DNA of 50,594 bases from an uncultured Bacteroidota bacterium (GTDB lineage Bacteria; Bacteroidota; Bacteroidia; Flavobacteriales; Flavobacteriaceae), in NCBI GenBank assembly GCA_902517245.1, contig CABYBK010000005.1, positions 1-50,594 of the forward strand. Direction: 5' to 3'. Of the stretch, positions 1 to 8,572 are shown in pieces; the stretch's first letter is position 1; each line of letters opens with the position of its first letter. The position numbers and the translations under genes are program-made. The notes under the pieces are model-generated. The model was not told where the DNA came from and made no database searches. It saw only the letters and a list, made by a program, of their open reading frames with translations.

Positions 1-310
1 GATCAACTTCTTTAATTGACAGGGCTCTGATGTCTTGGGGTAAATTGAAATTAAAATTATCCAAAAAACCATCAAGATTTTTAATTTGATAATCTTCTAT
101 AAACAACTCAAATGCAGTTTCATTAGCAGAAACCATGGCATCTGTTCTTCCTGAACCAAGGGTTTTGAAAACTTTTTTTTTCAAAATAAAATTTAATGTC
201 TTGTCAATCATTAGATGTACAGTTTTATGTTTCGTTTGTTTTTGCCAACCATGGAAACGATAACCTAAAAATTGAATTTTGATTAAATAGTAAAAACTTT
301 TTTTTGTCAT
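1..310 (-). CDS. TruA-family tRNA pseudouridine synthase, divergent, 3' end beyond the window
   Basis: The reading frame opens at an ATG (complement of 308-310) and runs off the left edge, giving 103 N-terminal residues. They begin with MTKKSFYYLIKIQFLGYRFH, followed by GWQKQ, which resembles the TruA N-terminus (YDGxxYxGWQxQ). About 30 residues later comes GSGRTDAMVSA, matching the TruA catalytic motif GRTDAGVHA and keeping the catalytic Asp. TruA isomerises uridines 38-40 in the tRNA anticodon arm. The motif departs from consensus after the Asp (MVSA in place of GVHA), so this may be a Bacteroidota-specific paralogue rather than the housekeeping TruA, and I give no gene symbol. The C-terminal domain cannot be seen. 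The family call is firm; the exact substrate is not. Confidence 0.8.
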   Translation of the reverse strand, partial: MTKKSFYYLIKIQFLGYRFHGWQKQTKHKTVHLMIDKTLNFILKKKVFKTLGSGRTDAMVSANETAFELFIEDYQIKNLDGFLDNFNFNLPQDIRALSIKEVD

Positions 311-379
311 AGAATTTATCAGACAATTAATTTACATCGATAAAACTAATTTAAGATTAGATAAAATGAAAATACAAAA

Positions 380-1282
380 TTAGTCATCTGTTGTAGCTCT
401 TCTTTTTTTTGATGCTAAATATACACCCGTAAAAACAAGTATACACGCAAGAATTTTTATGCTGTCAAGGAGGTCATTTCCTGTAATTACTGCATATATA
501 ATAGTGATTATCGGCTGAAGGTATGTAAAGGCTCCTATAGTTGTTGCAGGGAGAGTTTTTAATGCATAAACATTTAGCATATATGTTAAAAATGTAGTAC
601 CCACTATAACAAAACCAATTCGCCAAATTGCTTCAAATGGTAATGTATTCCATGAAATTTCGAGAAATTCAGTAATTGTAAATGGGAAGGTATAAATAAC
701 ACCAAGTAAAAACATCCATTTCATTAAAGTTATCGTGCTGTATTTTTTTGTTAGAGGTTTAACCATCACAAGATAAGCTCCAAAACAAGTTGCATTTATC
801 AATAACATAATATTACCTAAAGAAACATTGGGGGCATTTATTACTCTACTGGAATTACCGTAAAGTATTAGTAAAACGGCTCCTATAAATCCTAAAATTA
901 TTCCTAAGACTTTAAATCTAGTTAGTTTTTCATTAAGGAAAAAAGCAGATAAAATCAAAATAATGATTGGGGTCAAGGTTACAATTACTCCACTATTTAT
1001 GGGAGTTGAAAGTTGAAGACCTTTAAAAAACATTAACATATTTATGCACATTCCAAATAAGGCAGCAATTGCAATTCTAAAAAAGTCTTTTCGTTCGATA
1101 GTTTCTTTAGGCATAATTAAACTAACGGACCAAAATAGAATAGAAGCACCAATAACCCGAAGCATGATAAATCCAAAAGGACCAACATAATGAGGCATCA
1201 CTACTTTGGCAATAGTATGATTCATACCATATATTGTAGTAGCACCAAAGGCAGCAAGTAATGCTAGAGCCCTATTGTTCAT
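380..1282 (-). CDS. EamA/DMT-family transporter (10-TM drug/metabolite exporter type)
   Basis: The 300-residue product is almost entirely hydrophobic, with about ten membrane spans arranged as two EamA repeats. The N-terminal half starts LALLAAFGATTIYGMNHTIA and the second half starts around NIMLLINATCFGAYLVMVKP. A Lys/Arg-rich tail (ASKKRRATTDD) is probably cytoplasmic. Length and repeat structure match the RhaT/EamA group of the inner membrane, which exports metabolites or amino acids; the substrate cannot be read from sequence. The start overlaps the end of the upstream ArsC-like gene by 11 nt, so the two are probably co-transcribed. Confidence 0.88.
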   Translation of the reverse strand: MNNRALALLAAFGATTIYGMNHTIAKVVMPHYVGPFGFIMLRVIGASILFWSVSLIMPKETIERKDFFRIAIAALFGMCINMLMFFKGLQLSTPINSGVIVTLTPIIILILSAFFLNEKLTRFKVLGIILGFIGAVLLILYGNSSRVINAPNVSLGNIMLLINATCFGAYLVMVKPLTKKYSTITLMKWMFLLGVIYTFPFTITEFLEISWNTLPFEAIWRIGFVIVGTTFLTYMLNVYALKTLPATTIGAFTYLQPIITIIYAVITGNDLLDSIKILACILVFTGVYLASKKRRATTDD

Positions 1283-1628
1283 TTAAAAATGATTTAGCTG
1301 CTGATATAGTTTTAGATGAATTTCCAACGAAAATATGTCCATCATATAGTAATACTGGACGCTTCAAAAAGGTGTAGTGCTCCAAAAGAAGTGATTTATA
1401 TTTTTGTTCATTTAGTTTTACATCTTTTAGGCTTAGCTTTTTAAAAAGTTGAGCTCGTTTATTTACAAGGGCCTCATAACTACCAACCATTTTATATAAC
1501 ACATCTAATTGAGAAACAGTAATAGGATTTTTCTTAATATCAATTTGAGATATACTTTCATCCATAGGAAGTTCATTTAAAATTCTTTTACAAGTATCAC
1601 AGCTACTTAAGTAGAAAAATCTTCTCAT
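1272..1628 (-). CDS. ArsC/Spx-family thioredoxin-fold protein
   Basis: This 118-residue protein starts MRRFFYLSSCDTCKRILNEL, a beta strand leading into a CxxC motif (CDTC), followed by a helix as in ArsC/Spx/YffB proteins. Further on it has the family's LFKKLSLKD-like stretch and LLLEHYTFLKRPVLLYD, where the Arg-Pro after a helix corresponds to the conserved 'l.RPi' segment. It could be a glutaredoxin-like reductase or a Spx/YffB-type protein; true arsenate reductase activity is not implied and there are no ars genes nearby. It is translationally coupled to the DMT transporter gene by an 11-nt overlap. Confidence 0.8.
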   Translation of the reverse strand: MRRFFYLSSCDTCKRILNELPMDESISQIDIKKNPITVSQLDVLYKMVGSYEALVNKRAQLFKKLSLKDVKLNEQKYKSLLLEHYTFLKRPVLLYDGHIFVGNSSKTISAAKSFLNEQ

Positions 1629-1721
1629 AATATTATTTTAATATTACAAATAAAAATCATTTTTATTGAACATAAGTGTTTTGCCTAAAATCAAATACCT
1701 TTACATGGTTAAATTTTGACA

Positions 1722-2873
1722 ATGAAAGAAAAACTTCATTTTAATAGCGCAACAATTCATGGAGGGCAAAATCCTGACAAAGCTTATGGAGCTGTAATGC
1801 CGCCAATTTACCAAACTTCAACCTATGCTCAGTCTACTCCTGGTGGTCATAAAGGTTTTGAATATAGTAGAACACATAATCCAACTCGTCAAGCTTTAGA
1901 AAGGTCTTTAGCAAGCATTGAGGAAGGAGCTTATGGATTTGCTTTTGGATCTGGTCTTGCCGCAATGGACGCAGTATTAAAATTATTAAAACCAGGAGAT
2001 GAAATTATTTCTACAGATGACCTCTATGGTGGGTCATACCGTTTATTTAAAAAAATATTTGAAGATTTTGGGCTAAAGTTTCATTTTGTCCCTATGCACA
2101 ATACGGAATACATAGGTTCTAAAATTAATAAGAAAACAAAATTGATTTGGGTTGAAACTCCTACAAACCCTATGATGAATATCATTGATATCAAATCTAT
2201 TGTTAATTTAGTAAAAGGGAAAGATATTTTAGTAGCCGTTGATAACACATTTGCTTCTTCATATATTCAACAACCTTTAATTTTGGGTGCAGATATTGTA
2301 ATGCACTCTGCAACTAAATATCTTGCTGGTCACTCGGATGTAGTTCTTGGAGCTTTAATACTAAATGACCCTAGTCTTGCTGAAAAAATTGGTTTTATCC
2401 AAAATGCTAGTGGCGCTATCTGCGGACCAATGGATAGTTTTTTAACTTTAAGAGGAATTAAAACCTTGCACGTTCGCATGCAAAGGCATTGTGAAAATAC
2501 AGCCACAATTGCACATTTTTTAAATAGCCATCCCAAAATAGAAAAGGTTTATTGGCCTGGGTTTGAATCTCATCCTAATCATAAAGTAGCAAAAGCTCAG
2601 ATGAAAGATTATGGAGGTATGCTATCTTTCATTACTAAAGGAGCAAATTATGAAGCAGCTATAAGTATTGTAGAGCGTTTAAAGCTTTTTACTCTTGCAG
2701 AATCTTTGGGCGGTGTGGAAAGTTTAGCCGGACATCCTGCTAGCATGACTCATGCATCTATTCCTAAAAAAGTCAGAGAAAAAAGTGGTGTAGTGGATGC
2801 TTTAATTCGTTTAAGTGTTGGAATCGAGGATGTACGTGACTTGATCTCTGATTTAGAAAAAGCGATAGGTTAA
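1722..2873 (+). CDS. metB: Cystathionine gamma-synthase/lyase-type PLP enzyme (Cys/Met metabolism)
   Basis: The 383-residue product is a fold-type I PLP enzyme of the Cys/Met trans-sulfuration family. Visible motifs are SRTHNPTRQALE near residue 50, the glycine loop FGSGLAAMDA, the cofactor Asp in VAVDNTFASSYIQQP and the Schiff-base lysine in HSATKYLAGHSDVVLG (K199 from the ATG). The C-terminal SLGGVESLAGHPASMTHASI is typical of cystathionine gamma-synthases and gamma-lyases. It would join or cleave cystathionine on the cysteine-methionine route. The synthase/lyase distinction is not secure. A TTG six bases upstream (1716) is in frame, but the ATG at 1722 is preferred. I saw no SAM riboswitch in the 93 bp upstream. 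Confidence 0.87.
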   Translation: MKEKLHFNSATIHGGQNPDKAYGAVMPPIYQTSTYAQSTPGGHKGFEYSRTHNPTRQALERSLASIEEGAYGFAFGSGLAAMDAVLKLLKPGDEIISTDDLYGGSYRLFKKIFEDFGLKFHFVPMHNTEYIGSKINKKTKLIWVETPTNPMMNIIDIKSIVNLVKGKDILVAVDNTFASSYIQQPLILGADIVMHSATKYLAGHSDVVLGALILNDPSLAEKIGFIQNASGAICGPMDSFLTLRGIKTLHVRMQRHCENTATIAHFLNSHPKIEKVYWPGFESHPNHKVAKAQMKDYGGMLSFITKGANYEAAISIVERLKLFTLAESLGGVESLAGHPASMTHASIPKKVREKSGVVDALIRLSVGIEDVRDLISDLEKAIG

Positions 2874-2883
2874 TAAACGATCA

Positions 2884-3645
2884 ATGGACATTTCAGGGGG
2901 AAAGATAATTTATTTTGCATCTGATCAACACTTTGGAGCCCCAACAGGATTCTTAAGCAAACAACGCGAAAGTATTTTTATCAAATGGCTTGAACAAATT
3001 GAAAAAAATGCTGCTGCTATTTTTTTATTAGGGGATTTATTCGATTTTTGGTTTGAATATAAAACAGTTATTCCTAAAAGATATGTAAGGATATTAGGCA
3101 AATTAGCTTCTGTCGCTGACAGAGGAATTCCAATACATTTTTTTGTTGGAAATCATGATTTATGGATGAAAGATTATTTTGAAACAGAATTAAACATATC
3201 AGTTTATCATAAACAAAAAGAATTTATATTTAATTCAAAAACCTTTTTTATTGCCCATGGAGATGGCTTGGGTCCAAATGATAAAGGGTATAAATTGATT
3301 AAAAAAATTTTCACAAATTCTTTGGCCAAGAGGTTATTTCAAGCATTACATCCAGATATAGGAATACGCCTTGGAAATTATTTTTCATTGAAAAATAAGT
3401 TGATTACAAAGGACAATGATTTAGCCTTCATGGGTGAAGAAAAAGAATGGTTAGCATTGTATGCTAAACGCAAGCTGAAGGAAAAGCATCGTGATTATTT
3501 TATTTTTGGACACAGGCATATTCCGATGGAAATTAAATTAAAGGACAATTCAACATATATCAATTTAGGAGATTGGGTTTCACATTATACTTATGCAACT
3601 TTTGATGGAAGTTGTCTTGAGCTTAAAAAGTGGAAAGTCAAATAG
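2884..3645 (+). CDS. lpxH: UDP-2,3-diacylglucosamine diphosphatase
   Basis: This calcineurin-like metallophosphoesterase of 253 residues shows the metal-binding signature in order: ASDQHFG (D14, H16), GDLFDFW, GNHDLW, IAHGDGLGPNDKGYK and FGHRHIP. The GDLFDFWFEY and HGDGLGPND stretches are characteristic of LpxH-type enzymes, which cleave UDP-2,3-diacylglucosamine to lipid X in lipid A synthesis at the inner membrane. It starts 10 nt after metB, so the two are likely co-transcribed, and hflX follows after 4 nt. Confidence 0.85.
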   Translation: MDISGGKIIYFASDQHFGAPTGFLSKQRESIFIKWLEQIEKNAAAIFLLGDLFDFWFEYKTVIPKRYVRILGKLASVADRGIPIHFFVGNHDLWMKDYFETELNISVYHKQKEFIFNSKTFFIAHGDGLGPNDKGYKLIKKIFTNSLAKRLFQALHPDIGIRLGNYFSLKNKLITKDNDLAFMGEEKEWLALYAKRKLKEKHRDYFIFGHRHIPMEIKLKDNSTYINLGDWVSHYTYATFDGSCLELKKWKVK

Positions 3646-3649
3646 TAGC

Positions 3650-4861
3650 ATGATAGAACAAAAATCTTTAATTCTTGAAAATGCAGTTATTGTAGGAGTC
3701 ATTAACGGAAGGAAGAATGAAAATCAATCTAGAGAGTATATGGATGAATTGGAATTTTTGACATATACTGCTGGTGGAAAAGTTCTAAATCGATTCACCC
3801 AAAAGATTGATCCACCCAATCCTAAAACCTTTATAGGAACTGGGAAAATGTTGGAAGTTTTTGATTTTGTAAAAAAAAATGACATTTCTTCTATTATTTT
3901 TGATGATGAGTTAACTCCAGCTCAACAGGGAAACATTGAGAAAATTCTAAAAATTAAAGTTCTTGACAGGACTGGACTTATTTTAGATATTTTTGCTCAG
4001 CGAGCTAAAACTAGCTATGCTCGAACTCAAGTTGAGCTTGCCCAATATCAATATTTACTACCACGCTTAAAAGGTCTATGGACCCACTTGGAGCGTCAAA
4101 AAGGAGGAATTGGTATGAGAGGACCAGGTGAAACTGAAATTGAAACGGATCGGAGAATTGTGAGAGATAAAATCTCTTTGCTTAAAAAAAAATTAATTAC
4201 TATCGATAAACAAATGGCTACTCAAAGAGGTAATCGAGGAGCTCTAGTCAGAGTAGCATTGGTTGGATATACAAATGTTGGGAAATCAACTTTAATGAAT
4301 GTCATTGCAAAGAGTGACGTTTTTGCTGAGAATAAACTTTTTGCAACCCTCGACACTACAGTAAGAAAAGTAGTAATAGGAAATCTCCCTTTTTTATTAA
4401 GTGATACTGTAGGATTTATAAGAAAATTACCAACTCAATTGGTAGAATCATTTAAAAGTACACTTGATGAGGTCCAGGAAGCTGATCTATTACTTCATAT
4501 AGTTGATATTTCTCATCCTAATTTTGAAGAACATATAGAATCAGTTAATCAAATTCTTAAAGAAATAAAAAGCCTTGATAAACCCACTTATATGGTCTTC
4601 AACAAGATTGATATCTATGAGCCTAAATACTGGGATGAAACGGAATTAGTTGAGTCAAGAGGAAAGAAACATTATAGCATCGAGGAATGGAAACAAACTT
4701 GGATGAGTACGATGAACGGGCAAGCACTTTTTATTTCTGCTAAAAATAAAATGAATATTAAAGAGTTTAGAAATAAAGTTTATGATGAGGCACGAAAAAT
4801 ACATGTTACCCGCTTTCCATATAATCATTTCTTATACCCTGAAATTTTAAATGAAGAATAG
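3650..4861 (+). CDS. hflX: GTPase HflX
   Basis: This 403-residue ribosome-associated GTPase has an N-terminal HflX domain (FIGTGKMLEV, IIFDDELTPAQQGNIEK) and a linker with the family signature GIGMRGPGETEIETDRR. The G domain has a P-loop GYTNVGKST near residue 206, G3 in SDTVGFIRKLP and G4 NKID. HflX splits or rescues stalled 70S ribosomes. The frame stays open upstream to 3593 inside lpxH, but that extension (MQLLMEVV...) is lpxH read out of frame; the ATG at 3650, just after the lpxH stop, begins MIEQKSLILENAVIVGVI, which fits the family. Confidence 0.93.
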   Translation: MIEQKSLILENAVIVGVINGRKNENQSREYMDELEFLTYTAGGKVLNRFTQKIDPPNPKTFIGTGKMLEVFDFVKKNDISSIIFDDELTPAQQGNIEKILKIKVLDRTGLILDIFAQRAKTSYARTQVELAQYQYLLPRLKGLWTHLERQKGGIGMRGPGETEIETDRRIVRDKISLLKKKLITIDKQMATQRGNRGALVRVALVGYTNVGKSTLMNVIAKSDVFAENKLFATLDTTVRKVVIGNLPFLLSDTVGFIRKLPTQLVESFKSTLDEVQEADLLLHIVDISHPNFEEHIESVNQILKEIKSLDKPTYMVFNKIDIYEPKYWDETELVESRGKKHYSIEEWKQTWMSTMNGQALFISAKNKMNIKEFRNKVYDEARKIHVTRFPYNHFLYPEILNEE

Positions 4862-4884
4862 AATAAAATTTTGACAATGATATA

Positions 4885-5637
4885 TTAAACTGACCTATTA
4901 TTTACGTATGCATTGGCTTGACTTGTAGGAAGTATAACTATATCTGCAATATTTACTTTTTCCGGGACTTGAGTCATGTATAAAATGGCATCCGCTATAT
5001 CTTCAGCATTTAGGGCATTCATTCCTTCATAGACCTGTTTTGATCTTTTTTGATCGCCTTTAAAACGAATATACGAGAACTCAGTTTCTACTAAGCCTGG
5101 GTGAATTGCTCCTACTCTAATCCCAAGAGGATTTAGATCAACTCTTAAGCCTTTAGTAAAAGAATCAACAGCAGCTTTACTACTACAATATACACTTCCA
5201 TCAGGGTATACCTCTTTTGCTGCGATAGATCCCAAATTGATTATTTGTCCTTTTTGTTTTTCAACCATAAAAGGAAGTACTGCCTTGGTTACATACATTA
5301 AGCCCTTAACATTACTATCAATCATTGCATCCCAATCATCTAAATTTGCTGTTTGAGCAGAATCCATCCCATGTGCATTTCCTGCATTATTGATCAGTAC
5401 ATCAATTTTTTTAAACTCTTTAGGGAGACTTTCTATAGCCTTAAAAACGGCCTTTTTATCTCTAACATCAAATATGAGAGACTGGTGATTTTCGCCTAAG
5501 TCTTTTACTAAAACATCCAGTTTTTCTTTTCTTCTTCCACATAATATCAATCTAGCTCCTACATTAGCAAAACGGATTGCAGTTGCCCTACCAATTCCAC
5601 TTGTGGCACCTGTAATTAAAATAATTTTATTTTTCAT
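4885..5637 (-). CDS. SDR-family NAD(P)-dependent oxidoreductase (YdfG-like)
   Basis: The 250-residue classical short-chain dehydrogenase starts MKNKIILITGATSGIGRATA, containing the TGxxxGIG cofactor loop. It also has NNAGNAH, a serine in INLGSIAA and the catalytic YCSSK. The C-terminal HPGLVETEFSYIRFKGD resembles the YdfG/serine 3-dehydrogenase group acting on 3-hydroxy acids or serine, but the substrate is an inference. The frame extends 12 codons further upstream into the aldo/keto reductase gene; the start at 5637 is chosen because it directly precedes the Rossmann strand. It lies 4 nt after the aldo/keto reductase stop on the same strand. Confidence 0.88.
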   Translation of the reverse strand: MKNKIILITGATSGIGRATAIRFANVGARLILCGRRKEKLDVLVKDLGENHQSLIFDVRDKKAVFKAIESLPKEFKKIDVLINNAGNAHGMDSAQTANLDDWDAMIDSNVKGLMYVTKAVLPFMVEKQKGQIINLGSIAAKEVYPDGSVYCSSKAAVDSFTKGLRVDLNPLGIRVGAIHPGLVETEFSYIRFKGDQKRSKQVYEGMNALNAEDIADAILYMTQVPEKVNIADIVILPTSQANAYVNNRSV

Positions 5638-5641
5638 ATTA

Positions 5642-6508
5642 TTAAGGTAAAGGTTTTCCCATACTGGCCTCAAGTAACAAAAACCAGTCTATAATATCGA
5701 TTTTTATATCTATTGCCTCGATTGATTTTTTCATTCTTTTAACAGAGGTTGTACCCACAACGGGATATATTTTTGAGGGATTACAAATTAACCAAGCTAA
5801 AAGAAGTTGATCCTCTGAACAATTATATTTATTACATAAAGGGACTATTACCTTTTGAATTCGTTGTTTTTGAATGGAATTTTCCTTAAAATAAGATCCG
5901 AGTGGGCTCCATGCCATGGCTCCTATATTTTGATATTTCATATGGTCTAAAGTTCCATCAAACATTGGAATCTCATAAGTTAGTGAGCACTCCAACTGGT
6001 TCCAATTTATTGAGACTTCTTTTTGAAGTAATTGCATTTGTGAAGAAGTAAAGTTGGAAACCCCAAGCTGTTTTACTTTTCCTTCTTTTTGGAGCTTTTG
6101 AAATTCCTCAGCTACTATAGCACCATCAATCAGTGGGCTAGGGCGATGAAGCAAGAGTAGATCGATATAGTCTGTTTGTAGTTTAAGTAATGAGTTTTCT
6201 ACACTCATTCGAATGTGAGAGGCACTATAATCATAATGCTTTACTGGAAGTGGCCTTTCTTCACAGGGCATTTGGATTCCACATTTTGTGATAAATTGAA
6301 CATTTTCACGTGGTATTCCACTTTCTTTAAATGCTATTCCAAATTCTTTTTCTGTAGTATAGCCGCCATAGATATCAGCGTGATCAAAAGTGGAAATTCC
6401 CAAACTCGTCGCTTCTTCAATAAGTGCCCTCATTTTTTTTGTAGAAAAATGGCTTCCCCATGATCCCCATGTCATAGTTCCGGAAATTATTCTCGAAAAA
6501 GGTTTCAT
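5642..6508 (-). CDS. Aldo/keto reductase
   Basis: This 288-residue TIM-barrel oxidoreductase keeps the aldo/keto reductase tetrad: Asp and Tyr in FDHADIYGGY, Lys in ITKCG and His in LLLLHRPSP. QLGVSNFTSSQM and the C-terminal PVVGTTSVKRMKKS (NADPH site) complete the family pattern. The start MKPFSRIISGTMTWGSWG matches the group related to E. coli YdhF. The physiological carbonyl substrate is unknown. It is the first gene of a two-gene unit with the SDR. Confidence 0.9.
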   Translation of the reverse strand: MKPFSRIISGTMTWGSWGSHFSTKKMRALIEEATSLGISTFDHADIYGGYTTEKEFGIAFKESGIPRENVQFITKCGIQMPCEERPLPVKHYDYSASHIRMSVENSLLKLQTDYIDLLLLHRPSPLIDGAIVAEEFQKLQKEGKVKQLGVSNFTSSQMQLLQKEVSINWNQLECSLTYEIPMFDGTLDHMKYQNIGAMAWSPLGSYFKENSIQKQRIQKVIVPLCNKYNCSEDQLLLAWLICNPSKIYPVVGTTSVKRMKKSIEAIDIKIDIIDWFLLLEASMGKPLP

Positions 6509-6591
6509 TTTGACAGAATATTATTTTTTACATTCTAAATTAGAAACAATTGGGGGTTTTCTGATTTTGGAACTATTCAATTTTTAACCAA

Positions 6592-6622
6592 TTGTTAACA
6601 ATGAAATGACAATATATTTTTG
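6592..6622 (+). promoter_or_regulatory. Flavobacterial-type sigma-A promoter for the moxR-bat operon
   Basis: TTG at 6592-6594 and TATTTTTG at 6615-6622 fit the Bacteroidota promoter pattern (TTG near -33, TAnnTTTG near -7) with a 20-nt spacer. Transcription would begin near 6628, leaving about 28 nt of leader before the moxR ATG. This is a pattern match only. Confidence 0.5.
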
Positions 6623-6655
6623 AAATTTGCAATCCTAAAAAATATAGATATTCCT

Positions 6656-7663
6656 ATGGAAAGCAATACGAATCAAACGGTCGATATTAAGGCCATAAAT
6701 GAGAAAATTGAAAAGGAAAGTGCATTTGTAGATTTACTTACTCTAGAGATGAAGAAGGTAATTGTAGGACAAAAGCAAATGGTTGACCGCCTACTTATTG
6801 GTCTTCTAGGGAAAGGACATATCCTTTTAGAGGGAGTTCCTGGTCTTGCAAAGACGCTAGCTATTAACACACTAAGCCAAGCTGTAAAAGGGAGGTTTAG
6901 CCGGATTCAGTTCACCCCAGACCTTCTTCCTGCAGATGTAGTTGGAACAATGATTTATAATATCAAACAGAATGATTTTTCTATCAAAAAAGGCCCTGTT
7001 TTTGCTAATTTTGTTTTAGCAGACGAAATTAATAGAGCGCCAGCAAAAGTACAATCTGCCCTTCTAGAGGCAATGCAAGAGAAGCAAGTAACTATTGGAG
7101 ATACAACTTTTAAGCTTCAAGCCCCTTTCTTAGTGATGGCAACTCAAAATCCTGTAGAACAAGAAGGAACCTATCCACTTCCAGAGGCCCAGGTAGATCG
7201 CTTCATGCTAAAAACTGTTATTGATTATCCTAAGCTGGACGAGGAACAACTTATAGTAAGAAATAATTTAAACAGTAATATCACAAATATAAAACCTGTA
7301 GTAACTACAAAGCAAATCATATCTGCTCAAGAAACGATTAAAGAAGTATATATGGATGAAAAAATCGAGACCTACATTTTAAATCTAGTTTTCGCAACCC
7401 GGTATCCTGAGAATTATAATCTGGAATCAATTAAGCCACTTATCAGCTTTGGAGCTTCTCCAAGGGGTAGTATTAATCTTGCTACAGCAGCAAAATGCCA
7501 CGCTTTTTTAAAACACAGAGGTTATGTTATACCTGAAGACGTTCGCGCTGTGATTTTCGATATTTTAAGACACCGTATTGGTTTGACTTATGAGGCTGAG
7601 GCAGAAAATGTAACATCAGAAGATTTGATTACTCAAATCATCAATGAAGTAGAAGTCCCTTAA
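6656..7663 (+). CDS. MoxR-family AAA+ ATPase of the Bat operon
   Basis: The product is a 335-residue AAA+ ATPase of the MoxR/RavA class. It has Walker A GVPGLAKT near residue 60, Walker B LADEINRAPAKVQSALLEAM, sensor 1 MATQNPVEQEGTYPLPEAQ, and sensor 2 near FGASPRGSINLA. MoxR proteins act with VWA-domain partners as chaperones or maturation factors. This is the first gene of a eight-gene run ending in batE, so the VWA partners are probably encoded just downstream. The frame is open from 6620 with a TTG, but the ATG at 6656 is preferred because the TTG overlaps the -7 element. Confidence 0.92.
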   Translation: MESNTNQTVDIKAINEKIEKESAFVDLLTLEMKKVIVGQKQMVDRLLIGLLGKGHILLEGVPGLAKTLAINTLSQAVKGRFSRIQFTPDLLPADVVGTMIYNIKQNDFSIKKGPVFANFVLADEINRAPAKVQSALLEAMQEKQVTIGDTTFKLQAPFLVMATQNPVEQEGTYPLPEAQVDRFMLKTVIDYPKLDEEQLIVRNNLNSNITNIKPVVTTKQIISAQETIKEVYMDEKIETYILNLVFATRYPENYNLESIKPLISFGASPRGSINLATAAKCHAFLKHRGYVIPEDVRAVIFDILRHRIGLTYEAEAENVTSEDLITQIINEVEVP

Positions 7664-7704
7664 ATTATTAATTAATAATTTATTAGAACTAACCGGACGA
7701 TGTT

Positions 7705-8571
7705 ATGGATACAAAATCGCTATTAAAAAAAGTTCGTAAAATAGAAATTAAGACAAGACGTCTTAGTGACAACGTTTTTGGCGGGGAATACCATTCTACA
7801 TTCAAAGGTCGAGGAATGACCTTTAGTGAAGTAAGACAATATCAATTTGGCGACGATGTAAGATCTATTGATTGGAATGTAACAGCGCGGTATAATGAAC
7901 CCTTTGTAAAAGTTTTTGAAGAAGAACGTGAACTAACTCTAATGTTAGTAGTAGACGTAAGTGGATCAGAAGCCTTTGGCACTAAAACTCAGTTTAAGAG
8001 AGAGATTCTTACAGAAATTGCCGCAACTCTTGCATTTTCTGCCTTAAAAAACAATGATAAGGTTGGACTATTGCTGTTTTCTGACCAAGTAGAACTATTT
8101 ATTCCGCCTAAAAAAGGAAGATCGCATATATTGCGAATTATTAGAGAATTATTAGAATTTAAGCCCCAAAGTTTCAAAACCAATATAAGCAATGCTCTAG
8201 AGTTTCTGACCGGAGTGCTAAAGAAGAAAGCAATTGTCTTTGTATTATCAGATTTCATGGATGAGGGATACAGCAAGACTCTAAGGATTACAGCTAAAAA
8301 GCATGATTTAACAGGAATTCGAGTTTATGACTCAGTCGAAACTAAACTTCCAAAGCTAGGTATTGTACCAATAAGGGATTCTGAAACTGGATTGGTTCAA
8401 TGGGTAAATACTTTTTCAAAAAGGATTAGAAAAAATTATGAAAATAAATATTTTGACCACGTGAAAGTATATGAAGAACTATTTAGTAAAAATGGAGCAG
8501 GACACTTGAGTTGCAGCGTAGAAGAAAGCTATGTGAAAAAACTTTTAGGATATTTTAAAGCGAGGTTATAA
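7705..8571 (+). CDS. DUF58 domain protein of the Bat operon
   Basis: This 288-residue cytosolic protein has the DUF58 signature: FSEVRQYQFGDDVRSIDWNV followed by TARYNEPFVKVFEEERE. It is followed by a degenerate VWA fold with LMLVVDVSGSEAFG (D-x-S-G-S, a partial MIDAS). DUF58 proteins almost always sit beside MoxR ATPases, as here (41 nt downstream). The role is inferred from context: a soluble partner linking the ATPase to the membrane-bound BatA/BatB proteins. The next gene starts 1 nt after its stop. Confidence 0.9.
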   Translation: MDTKSLLKKVRKIEIKTRRLSDNVFGGEYHSTFKGRGMTFSEVRQYQFGDDVRSIDWNVTARYNEPFVKVFEEERELTLMLVVDVSGSEAFGTKTQFKREILTEIAATLAFSALKNNDKVGLLLFSDQVELFIPPKKGRSHILRIIRELLEFKPQSFKTNISNALEFLTGVLKKKAIVFVLSDFMDEGYSKTLRITAKKHDLTGIRVYDSVETKLPKLGIVPIRDSETGLVQWVNTFSKRIRKNYENKYFDHVKVYEELFSKNGAGHLSCSVEESYVKKLLGYFKARL

Positions 8572-8572
8572 G

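Noticed and set aside
1629-1721. Possible SAM riboswitch before metB
   Set aside because: The 93-bp gap shows no stem pattern that fits a known SAM class, and no terminator-antiterminator pair.
1711-4880. 15-nt exact match AAATTTTGACAATGA at 1711-1725 and 4866-4880
   Set aside because: In AT-rich DNA of this length a few such matches are expected by chance, and the second is not upstream of a gene.
6215-6587. Plus-strand frames over the aldo/keto reductase
   Set aside because: They lie opposite a full, motif-complete reductase gene and show no domain of their own.
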